Assembly (NCBI GenBank): GCA_028717325.1
Contig: JAQUOB010000018.1
Span: 1-13,063 of the forward strand
Direction of reading: 5' to 3'
Length of the DNA stretch: 13,063 nucleotides
Source of the DNA: Candidatus Margulisiibacteriota bacterium
Lineage (GTDB): Bacteria > Margulisbacteria > WOR-1 > O2-12-FULL-45-9 > XYB2-FULL-48-7
The notes beneath the pieces were generated by a model. The model made no database searches. It was not told where the DNA came from and saw only the letters and a list, made by a program, of their open reading frames with translations. A program made the position numbers and the translations under genes. This document shows, one piece after another, positions 8,401 through 13,063 of this stretch; the stretch's first letter is position 1; the number at the start of each line of letters is the position of its first letter.

Positions 8401-10023
8401 GCCCTGGGGAATAGTCACGGTTTCACTGGTTGAAGAATTTACTTTTGCGTTCAGTTTTGTCGGCTGGGGGGTCTGCAGCATAACTGTGTTGTCATTGGCG
8501 TCAAAATTAGTCCCCTCAATTACGATACTGATATCCGCGGTGTTCGGTGCCTTGGCCGGGTAAACCTTTGTAACGGTGGGCACCAGGTTGGCCGTCAACG
8601 GATTAACGGTAAATGTGACATTTGGGAAAGTTACTATCTGGGTGGTGTCACTGCCATTTCTGCCTCCAAGCTCGAAAACCTGGATTTTATTTATCTCTCC
8701 TTTGATCTTGTCAAAGAAGCTCCCGTCAACAGTAACTTTGACGGTGGTCGGCGAGAGGATGCTGGTAGGCATATCCGCGCCACCAAAATTTATAATTGTA
8801 ATGCCAGTAAAATATTTGCCGGTCACGATCGCTTCGGTAGTGACGCCGTAAGCGCACTGGGTCGGCGAAATGCTGGTAATGACCGGTTTGATCGCCTGGG
8901 TGTTTATCATGCCGGCTTGGATCGTGCCGGCCCAGCTGTAGGTCGAGATAGCGTACATATTATCCGACGTGATCACCAGGCCGTCATAGGGGGAGGCATT
9001 GGTTGTTTTGATAATAGGGTTTGTGCCGGGCAGTACGACTTTGATCAACGAGGTCGGGTTTTCGTTCGAATTCTGCGCCTGCGTGTAGTAAAGAGCACTG
9101 CCGTCGGGCGCGAGATCAAGCCCGGCCCAGCCGTAATTTAAGTTCGTGCCGTTGTTGATCGGAGTGGCGTCTTCGACCAGTGCTCCACTGGTGTAATCGA
9201 ATGTTTTCACATCGGCGGCGGCGTCTTTGACCGCGACATAAAGCTTGCCGTTCGCGACCTTCATATAGGTAGGGACCGAAGCGTTAACGGAAGATGAAAA
9301 GGTGATGGATGTAGTGACAACGTACGTTTGAGGATTGACCGCGTAATTATAGGAATACATGAACAGCTGTTTGGTCTGCGCATCCACGTTGGTTTTGCGG
9401 GAAACAAAGATCGGGTAACTGTAGCCAAATTTGTTGTTTACTTTGGGGCCCGTTGTGACATCATAGATGGCGCCTAAACCGGTCAGCCCTTCAGTGATCT
9501 CTCCGGTCTTTTTCCAGATCGAGCCAGCGTAATCAAAAATATGGACGCGCGCCGAGCCCATATCTGCCACATAGGCGCGATTATCAACAACCGTAACACC
9601 CGCTGGGGAATCGTAGCTGGCGGGGGTCCACTGGGCAAGCTGATAATTGTAGGTGGCGGGAATCCCGTAGTTATTTAGGTCAAGGTCATAAATTCTCAAC
9701 TGGGATTGATAAGAGTCATTGATCGAAACAAATAACTTTTTACCGTCCGCCGAGATCGCCAGGCCGTAAACCTTGGCAGTGGTGGAGGTGGTGATGACTA
9801 TTTTTCTTGTTTCCAGCCAACTATTGCCGGAGCGATAATAGATCCTGACTTCGGCGGGAGAAGAGCCGTTGTTCGGGACATAGACGGTTTGTGTGACCGG
9901 ATTGATAACGCTTTTGCTGGGGATAACAACGGAAGCGTTAGCGGAACCCGCGACCGTTAGCAAAATCAAAACCAGCCCGAATACAATCCCTCCGATCTTT
10001 AAAATATTTTTCATTTTATTCAT
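5467..10023 (-). CDS. Giant exported protein: propeller-like N-terminus, TIG/Fn3 modules, duplicated C-terminal beta domain
   Basis: The product is 1518 aa from the ATG at 10023 (MNKMKN). Modules in order: signal peptide (1-30, GSANA end); a beta-propeller-like region (about 31-378) with blades such as VYGLAISADGKKLFVS, AYVADMGSARVHIFD and GLDLAPDGSALYYT; TIG modules at about 379-475 and 481-570; Fn3 at 574-680 (YYYALFARDTSGNWS); a Kre9/KNH-like module at 691-786 (QPNGGE, YDIIWD, SQDGGTNW); TIG modules at 788-880, 884-976 and 981-1070; Fn3 at 1074-1185; a divergent Fn3-like module at 1196-1300; and two related C-terminal beta units (about 1305-1400 and 1405-1518) sharing PGRAYGYL/PGRGYML. An in-frame extension up to 10125 overlaps the upstream gene. 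It is rejected because AGGGGG sits 6 bases before 10023 and the signal peptide follows. The likely role is a surface or extracellular structural, adhesive or sensory scaffold; no enzyme motif was seen. It has no FlgD/T9SS-like end, unlike its downstream neighbour. Confidence 0.87.
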   Translation of the reverse strand: MNKMKNILKIGGIVFGLVLILLTVAGSANASVVIPSKSVINPVTQTVYVPNNGSSPAEVRIYYRSGNSWLETRKIVITTSTTAKVYGLAISADGKKLFVSINDSYQSQLRIYDLDLNNYGIPATYNYQLAQWTPASYDSPAGVTVVDNRAYVADMGSARVHIFDYAGSIWKKTGEITEGLTGLGAIYDVTTGPKVNNKFGYSYPIFVSRKTNVDAQTKQLFMYSYNYAVNPQTYVVTTSITFSSSVNASVPTYMKVANGKLYVAVKDAAADVKTFDYTSGALVEDATPINNGTNLNYGWAGLDLAPDGSALYYTQAQNSNENPTSLIKVVLPGTNPIIKTTNASPYDGLVITSDNMYAISTYSWAGTIQAGMINTQAIKPVITSISPTQCAYGVTTEAIVTGKYFTGITIINFGGADMPTSILSPTTVKVTVDGSFFDKIKGEINKIQVFELGGRNGSDTTQIVTFPNVTFTVNPLTANLVPTVTKVYPAKAPNTADISIVIEGTNFDANDNTVMLQTPQPTKLNAKVNSSTSETVTIPQGLAKGIYHITVANQYGPSAQTAVDTFEVILGGEDTTPPTTEGMSFNASDGGTAQVVLYWANPSDPDLKKIVIVKNETGWPAIDQSGMVTKGSTIYSNDLPVPAGSDTYTDTNVSTDKVYYYALFARDTSGNWSTIVIPKTNADTGITGTTSKIIVLQPNGGEVLAPNSKYDIIWDKAPDSHVKEYFKIEFSQDGGTNWKSVIDSIAGNIYTWDVPNINTTQARIRVSLVTDPKIFDISDNNFIIGQVQTPTVTSIDPNNGALGNVVPIINLVGANFVDGVTVKITRGGVDLNAYNVNVKDPAHISCALNIPANAQIGAWDVIVTNPGNKTGSLPGGFTVFDPILAPKVTAIAPNIGTVGNAVAATITGEKFVNGAVAYLAKTGYPNITGTTSFVNDKSLTFNFTIPANEQVGLWSVIVMNPDSQKAVLYNGFSIVSDAAKVPTITAVYPGRGPSYADTNVIIEGTNFTQGDAVTIQTVTEMNLKNVIVTSPTKMQAAVPAGLATGIYHIVASNQYGASQQTAADTFEVMSGNENPPVPSQVTNFTATPGNTLVTLKWTNPNDNDMAQITVRRSDATDLPINPINYPAYNQGTEIYGAGIIPKPGDSSNNVTDAGLTNDKVYYYVAYIKDTSGNWSVLDYDTVGGQNAATGQPTATAGGAITDLNIVRDGDTPNSSVTVSWKTNPALHAPVKIYVTKNGAFTTNAAADWTLVANPVIITKGDLDTYTDTNQVGNGTAKYYKILPSTSTLANSDLASGVIGKFDLSVGPSDAEPDKLFISLPLFPIAPKTNSIADVLGAQVSEGDGILAFNMNKDVVTGSLYSAGVWSAFPGVPAINTVDPGRAYGYLTTTSKFITIVGKVLDTDNAAISLTGGWDNVANQAAIAEWIGNAYPMPVTISNVGLTNATTQGTDPTNAGTVYQFNANADLLNGIDGMAVNTTGGWMNGTLINPSTLQLVPGRGYMLNEPVKATFNWAQPKPY
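6484..7083 (-). repeat. TIG+Fn3 block, copy 2 of a spaced duplication
   Basis: Residues 981-1180 (VPTITAVYPGRGPS ... IKDTSGNWS) match copy 1 at 7984-8583. Conserved landmarks are IIEGTNF/VIEGTNF, GLATGIYHI/GLAKGIYHI, NQYGAS/NQYGPS, TFEV and YYY. A KNH-like module and two further TIGs lie between the copies, so this looks like old duplication of a two-domain cassette. Confidence 0.75.
7984..8583 (-). repeat. TIG+Fn3 block, copy 1 of a spaced duplication
   Basis: Residues 481-680 of the 1518-aa protein (VPTVTKVYPAKAPN ... ARDTSGNWS) are a diverged copy of residues 981-1180. The two copies stay in register over most of their length at an offset of exactly 1500 bases; for example GIYHI codes from the same relative place (TGATAGAT on the plus strand at 8381 and 6881). 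Confidence 0.75.
8290..8297 (-). repeat. C8 mononucleotide tract inside the giant protein gene
   Basis: Eight consecutive G on the plus strand (C on the coding strand) encode part of the proline/threonine linker GEDTTPPTTEG between a TIG and an Fn3 module (about residues 571-582). Slippage by one base would frameshift the gene after about 577 residues. Confidence 0.85.
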
Positions 10024-10029
10024 CTTTTT

Positions 10030-10035
10030 CCCCCT
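10030..10035 (-). promoter_or_regulatory. Start-deciding ribosome-binding site of the 1518-aa gene
   Basis: AGGGGG on the minus strand lies 6 bases before the ATG at 10023. It sits in the 20-bp gap after the upstream stop (10044-10046) and supports this start over in-frame codons farther upstream, which would overlap the preceding gene. Confidence 0.7.
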
Positions 10036-10043
10036 GTATGATC

Positions 10044-11120
10044 TTATTTCCCTTGTAAACTGCATTCCTGTCTGTAACCGTATATCCCGCTGGTATAATT
10101 GCTGGTTCCGATGACGTTGGCCCACAGGACCTTGGTATCCACATTCACGGTGTCGGGGCCGTTATCATGATGGATTATATCAGCCGGCAGTTCGATTGTG
10201 ATAGGGGTGCCGGAAGATTCTGTGCCGCCATCACCGGCTTTGCATTGGGCGCCAAACTGGTTGTTCCACCATTGAGCCTGATCATAGTTGTGAATAGGGT
10301 AAGATTTTTTGGCCACGTTGTCGATAAATCCGTAAGCATACGGAGCAACAGGCAGGCGGTTGCTGTCAAGATTCGGGTCGATCGCCGGGTTCAAGGAGCA
10401 GGTGTAATCTTCTATTTTGTCTCCTGCGTCGGATTTATCGCACTTTTCCGCCATGGCTCCGGGCAAGCAAGGGGCCTTGGGATCAAAAAGCTGGGGGTTA
10501 GCGGTTATAGTCAGGGTCAATTTATTAAGTGTTGCCACGCCGGAATAGTAGATATCGATATCGGGCATCTGTTTAACTTGATATTCCGCATTGCAGATCC
10601 CTTTGAATTCTATGTTGTTTCCCGTGCCCGCATCTTGATTTTGATTATTATCACAGCCCAAGAGAATGAAACCGCGAGAGAATGGTTCGAAATAGGGGAT
10701 CGGCGGGTGCTGGACATCCTCGTAGCCGGTTTCGGGAACTTTCGGGCCATCGGCCGCCGCTTCGGGAGTGATGACATCGGGTTTGGCGGCTTCTTTGGCC
10801 GCGTCAGCGGCAGAGTCGGGCGTTGGTATCTGCCAGCCGCCATCGGGTGAAATTTTAATTCCGCCGTCTTGTGTTAATTGCTCACAACCCGGGCCGCAAT
10901 TAGTATTCGAAATATCTTCCTCGCCGCAGCCCGGTATAGTTAATAGAGCGACAACCGGGATCGATGAAAGCGCGATCGGAGCCCAGATCGGAGAAGTAAC
11001 GGCGGCGACAACACCTCCGCTGATAACCTTAGCTTCGTCTCCTATTGTTACATCTTCGGCCTTTTTATTGACTACTGAAGCAGTAATGTTTTTAACCAGA
11101 TTACTTATACTTTCAACCAT
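10044..11120 (-). CDS. Cysteine-containing protein of unknown function with N-terminal hydrophobic segment; possible lipoprotein
   Basis: The product is 358 aa from the ATG at 11120 (MVESISNLVKN). I do not recognise the family. Residues 1-34 are polar/amphipathic and residues 35-64 are hydrophobic (GGVVAAVTSPIWAPIALSS then IPVVALLTIPG). C65 follows directly in a lipobox-like context (LTIPGC), then GEEDISNTNCGPGCEQ. A second ILLGC lies at 152-156. Residues 100-130 are Ala/Asp/Pro-rich like a linker. Residues 165-358 look beta-rich, with cysteines at 176, 218, 227, 241, 293 and 353; ten cysteines in all could form disulfides outside the cytoplasm. A lipoprotein is one reading, but the n-region is unusually long and proline at -2 is atypical; a single-pass membrane protein is the alternative. 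The start is supported by GGAGGA 5 bases upstream; a longer in-frame start at 11195 lacks this support. It precedes the giant surface protein by 20 bp, so an accessory or anchoring role there is inferred. Confidence 0.82.
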   Translation of the reverse strand: MVESISNLVKNITASVVNKKAEDVTIGDEAKVISGGVVAAVTSPIWAPIALSSIPVVALLTIPGCGEEDISNTNCGPGCEQLTQDGGIKISPDGGWQIPTPDSAADAAKEAAKPDVITPEAAADGPKVPETGYEDVQHPPIPYFEPFSRGFILLGCDNNQNQDAGTGNNIEFKGICNAEYQVKQMPDIDIYYSGVATLNKLTLTITANPQLFDPKAPCLPGAMAEKCDKSDAGDKIEDYTCSLNPAIDPNLDSNRLPVAPYAYGFIDNVAKKSYPIHNYDQAQWWNNQFGAQCKAGDGGTESSGTPITIELPADIIHHDNGPDTVNVDTKVLWANVIGTSNYTSGIYGYRQECSLQGK

Positions 11121-11215
11121 TTTTATCCTCCATTTTTGCCCGTTCTCAAGACGGACTAATCCTATCCATATAATTATCGATGGCTTTTGGGCCAAATTTC
11201 ACTAAATTTTACTAT
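11121..11215 (-). other. 95-bp intergenic gap, the largest inside the operon
   Basis: The gap holds the GGAGGA ribosome site (11126-11131), three small inverted repeats and a weak promoter-like pair. The repeats are AAATTT-AGTG-AAATTT (11194-11209), TGGC/GCCA (11181-11194) and CCGT/ACGG with a 7-base loop (11140-11154). The pair, on the minus strand, is TTGGCC, 17 bases, TATATG, each box matching consensus at 4 of 6. None has a T-tract, so I see no terminator. It could hold a secondary promoter that uncouples the surface-protein genes from the coiled-coil genes, but this is speculative. Confidence 0.35.
11126..11131 (-). promoter_or_regulatory. Start-deciding ribosome-binding site of the 358-aa gene
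   Basis: GGAGGA on the minus strand lies 5 bases before the ATG at 11120. It decides that start over the in-frame ATG at 11195, whose extra residues (MAQKPSIIIW...) would begin in the gap. Confidence 0.8.
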
Positions 11216-12811
11216 TTATGATTTATTCTCGGGCAGGACCGTGGATACAGCAACCGCCATATTGTCCAGACGAGAATAAATGCCGCTCATCCGACCTATC
11301 TGTTCGGCGCGTATCTTTCCGGCTTCGCCGCGCAGAGAATCGGCGCGAGCTGTCAGATCGCTCTTTTTCTGTTCGAGCTCAAGCAACAATTGGTTGATCA
11401 AGTTTATTTCGGCCCTGACCGCGTTCAGCCGTGTCTCGATCTTGTCGATAGTGGTTTGGATCGCGGTTGTCTCACCGGCTTTGGCGGCTTTAAGCTCAAC
11501 TAAAGTATCTTTTCTTAATTTTTGAACGAGAGGCGCGCTCCTGGCCTGGATCAATTCCCTGACTTCGGCGATCGCTTCGGGATCGGCCTGCGCCGCTTTT
11601 AATTCTTTGAGCCGCGCCAGCGAGCGGGCAAAACCGGGATGATCTTTAAGCACCTTGGCCCGATAATTATGCGCTTCTTCTTTCATTCGAACGCGATAAT
11701 ATTGGCTGGTTTTTGTTATGTCGCCCTGATAGCCAGCCAGATCTTCGCGCAGTTCCGCCATTTTGGCCGAGAGCTTGTCGCCCTTAGCCGTCAATTCGGT
11801 GATGCTTGAAGTGACGCTTTTCCAATCAAGCAGGACGCTTGCCAGCTCGGTTTCCATTTTACCGACGTAATCTTCGACGGCGACTTTGGCCAGCGCGGCC
11901 TTCAATTCCGCCTGTGTTTCTTTCAGCTTAGTCGTGAGCCCTTCACTTTCTTCTTTTGCTTTAAGCATATTTTCGCGAGCTTTCTCCAGGAGGCCGCTTG
12001 CCCCTGACTGCTCTTTAAGCTTTGTCTCGGCTTCGGTTAATTTTTCCTGCGCCGTTTTTAGCTCGCCGTTTAAGTTGCTAATCGAATCTCTAAGCGCATT
12101 GGCGTCGCCGACTTCCGTTTTGATGAGTGTCAGCTCGTCCTGCAGGGTCCTGAAGCTCGCGGGACTCGGACGGCTTCTTGCCATTTTGAGCGCTCTGGCC
12201 AGACGCTGTTTGGCAGAAGCCAGTTTTTCTTTCAGGCCTGATTCTGGCATTGTCGGCGATTCGGCTACCGGCTTATCTGGCGCCGGCTTTGGTTCAGTTT
12301 TCGCGGTGACAGGTGTTGGCCTTGGAGCCAGGGGCCGGATTGAGGGCTTTTTAACTTCGGTTGTGGGAGCCGGCGCCGCCGGCGGGACATTTGGTTTGGC
12401 CATTGCTTCGGCGAGGGCAGAGGTTACCCCTTCATTAACAATTTTATCGGTTTGCAGCATGACTGTCGGGCGCGGCGCCGGTTCTTCCGCCTGCTTTGAC
12501 TCGGGCAGAACGTCGGCTGTCCCGAGGACAGGGGCTGGTTTTGGCGGCCTAACTTTGGGCAGTTTAACGTATTGCCGGGTCATATCCGCCTGCAAGGTGT
12601 TTAGTTCGTTGATTTTGTCGGCCGGAAAAGCCGCCTTCATGGTAACCGGCTGGGTGACATTGTCGCGAATGGTGGCCAAAGTTTTCTTGACCGTGGCTTT
12701 GGCTAAGGTTCGGGCGCGAAGATTGCCCAGGACGGTATCCCAGGTCAGCGTCTTTCCGTTACTAAGCTTCCATTCTCCCTTGGTGATTTTTTCAAACGGC
12801 ACTCTTAACAT
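11216..12811 (-). CDS. Coiled-coil protein with proline-rich linker, unknown function
   Basis: The product is 531 aa with no signal peptide or membrane span, so probably cytoplasmic. Residues 1-80 form a small N-terminal domain (MLRVPFEKITKGEWKLSNGK), helical after about residue 25. Residues 85-190 are Pro/Ala/Lys-rich and likely disordered (KVRPPKPAP, APRPT, PPAAPAP, KTEPKPAPDKP). Residues 192-515 are heptad-like, charged helix (LNGELKTAQEKLTEAETKLK; LNAVRAEINLINQLLLELEQ), predicting long coiled coils with a break near 311-330 and around HPGFARS (391-397). This resembles SMC-like or tail-fibre-chaperone-like filament shapes only in general; no Walker or other catalytic motif is present. The start has GGGAGGA 7 bases upstream, and the ATG directly follows the stop of the upstream gene (TAAATG), which predicts coupled translation. 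Position before the surface-protein genes suggests a scaffolding or assembly role, but that is guesswork. Confidence 0.85.
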   Translation of the reverse strand: MLRVPFEKITKGEWKLSNGKTLTWDTVLGNLRARTLAKATVKKTLATIRDNVTQPVTMKAAFPADKINELNTLQADMTRQYVKLPKVRPPKPAPVLGTADVLPESKQAEEPAPRPTVMLQTDKIVNEGVTSALAEAMAKPNVPPAAPAPTTEVKKPSIRPLAPRPTPVTAKTEPKPAPDKPVAESPTMPESGLKEKLASAKQRLARALKMARSRPSPASFRTLQDELTLIKTEVGDANALRDSISNLNGELKTAQEKLTEAETKLKEQSGASGLLEKARENMLKAKEESEGLTTKLKETQAELKAALAKVAVEDYVGKMETELASVLLDWKSVTSSITELTAKGDKLSAKMAELREDLAGYQGDITKTSQYYRVRMKEEAHNYRAKVLKDHPGFARSLARLKELKAAQADPEAIAEVRELIQARSAPLVQKLRKDTLVELKAAKAGETTAIQTTIDKIETRLNAVRAEINLINQLLLELEQKKSDLTARADSLRGEAGKIRAEQIGRMSGIYSRLDNMAVAVSTVLPENKS

Positions 12812-13063
12812 TTAATTTTCCTCCCGATTTTGTATTGCTTCGATCGTTTCGCTGATCTGGACCAGCGTATAGCCGGCCAGCGCTTCTATCTTTTTATTTC
12901 CGCCGAATTGTTTGGAAATTTCAGCAATCTTGTCATTAAGCTCAAGCAGGCGGTCAAGCGAAGCGGGTTTCTCGTCGTCAAACGCCTCCTTCTGGATCGC
13001 CAGAAGCTGATTGATCGCCTCACCGGGCTTTGCCGGCAAGACGACAAATTCGGGCGTCGGTTC
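12812..13063 (-). CDS. Partial CDS, C-terminal 83 residues of a small helical protein, unknown function
   Basis: The frame stays open to the right edge of the window (it begins EPTPEFVVLPAKPGE), so the true start is probably outside. The TTG at 13039 has no ribosome-binding site before it. The visible part is helical and charged (AINQLLAIQKEAFDDEK, LDRLLELNDKIAEISKQFGG, GYTLVQISETIEAIQNREEN), without membrane segments or recognisable catalytic motifs. Its TAA stop is immediately followed by the ATG of the coiled-coil gene, and the GGGAGGA site of that gene lies inside this one. The two proteins may work together. The upstream PTPEF/VVLPAKPG stretch suggests a linker before a helical C-terminal domain. 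Confidence 0.75.
   Translation of the reverse strand, partial: EPTPEFVVLPAKPGEAINQLLAIQKEAFDDEKPASLDRLLELNDKIAEISKQFGGNKKIEALAGYTLVQISETIEAIQNREEN
12819..12825 (-). promoter_or_regulatory. Ribosome-binding site of the coiled-coil gene, within the upstream gene
   Basis: GGGAGGA on the minus strand, 7 bases before the ATG at 12811, lies within the last codons of the preceding frame (encoding REEN and the stop). Together with the TAAATG junction this indicates translational coupling. Confidence 0.8.

Noticed and set aside
10024..10125. Longer N-terminus for the giant protein, starting at 10125
   Set aside because: It would overlap the preceding gene by over 80 bases and place 34 polar residues before a normal signal peptide; AGGGGG precedes the ATG at 10023.
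10167..10850. Plus-strand open frame (227 codons) opposite the 358-aa gene
   Set aside because: No convincing ribosome site or recognisable protein. It lies wholly inside a minus-strand gene with good start signals.
11140..11194. Riboswitch or structured RNA in the 95-bp gap
   Set aside because: Stems are only about 4 bp and no known riboswitch core sequence could be recognised.
11121..11195. Longer N-terminus for the 358-aa protein, starting at 11195
   Set aside because: The added residues show no conserved-looking feature, and a near-ideal GGAGGA site lies just before the ATG at 11120.
11886..12815. Long plus-strand open frame (309 codons) opposite the coiled-coil gene
   Set aside because: It mirrors the repetitive codons of the coiled-coil and proline-rich gene. 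The peptide is Ser/Ala/Phe low-complexity, and the minus-strand gene has a strong ribosome site and fits its neighbours.
12812..13039. Complete small gene starting with TTG at 13039
   Set aside because: No ribosome site precedes it and the frame continues open to the window edge, so a partial longer gene is more likely.

Overview
The window reads as a single minus-strand envelope or surface-protein locus from a Gram-negative-type (diderm) bacterium. The evidence is an outer-membrane beta-barrel of the PorV/PorQ (UPF0164) type that carries C-terminal S-layer-homology (SLH) repeats, plus two very large secreted proteins built from IPT/TIG, Fn3 and Ig-like modules. SLH domains on an outer-membrane barrel are known from diderms that tether the outer membrane to peptidoglycan-linked polymers (Cyanobacteria, Negativicutes, Thermus and relatives, and candidate phyla near Cyanobacteria). 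A lineage such as Candidatus Margulisbacteria/Saganbacteria (WOR-1) would fit, but this is inference from architecture; no taxonomic marker gene is present. Base composition is balanced by eye, the standard bacterial code works throughout, and Shine-Dalgarno sites are strong (GGAGGA, AAGGAGGA).

Layout, in the direction of transcription (right to left): a partial small helical protein running off the right edge (12812-13063); a 531-aa cytosolic-looking coiled-coil protein with a proline-rich linker, whose ATG directly follows the previous stop (11216-12811); a 95-bp gap; a 358-aa cysteine-containing protein with one N-terminal hydrophobic stretch and a lipobox-like site (10044-11120); a 1518-aa exported protein with an N-terminal propeller-like region, TIG and Fn3 modules and a duplicated C-terminal beta domain (5467-10023); a 1019-aa exported protein with five TIG-like repeats, a putative Ig module, a CBM11/CIA30-like module and a FlgD/T9SS-like C-terminal domain (2394-5453); the PorV-like barrel + Ig + three SLH repeats (446-2344); an intrinsic terminator (391-425); then the start of an unrecognised gene running off the left edge (1-331).

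Spacings of 0, 95, 20, 13 and about 49 bp, all on one strand and closed by one clear terminator, suggest one transcription unit. The likely theme is construction or decoration of the cell envelope. The barrel/SLH protein could tie the outer membrane to the wall. The two large modular proteins look like surface or appendage components. The T9SS-like C-terminal domain next to a PorV-family barrel raises the possibility of a PorV-dependent export and attachment route. The two upstream coiled-coil/helical genes have no export signal and may act inside the cell.

Other points of interest are a five-unit heptanucleotide repeat inside the barrel's signal peptide and a C8 tract in the largest gene, both possible phase-variation sites, and recent-looking internal module duplications in both large proteins. 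I saw no tRNA, rRNA, CRISPR array, transposase or IS end.
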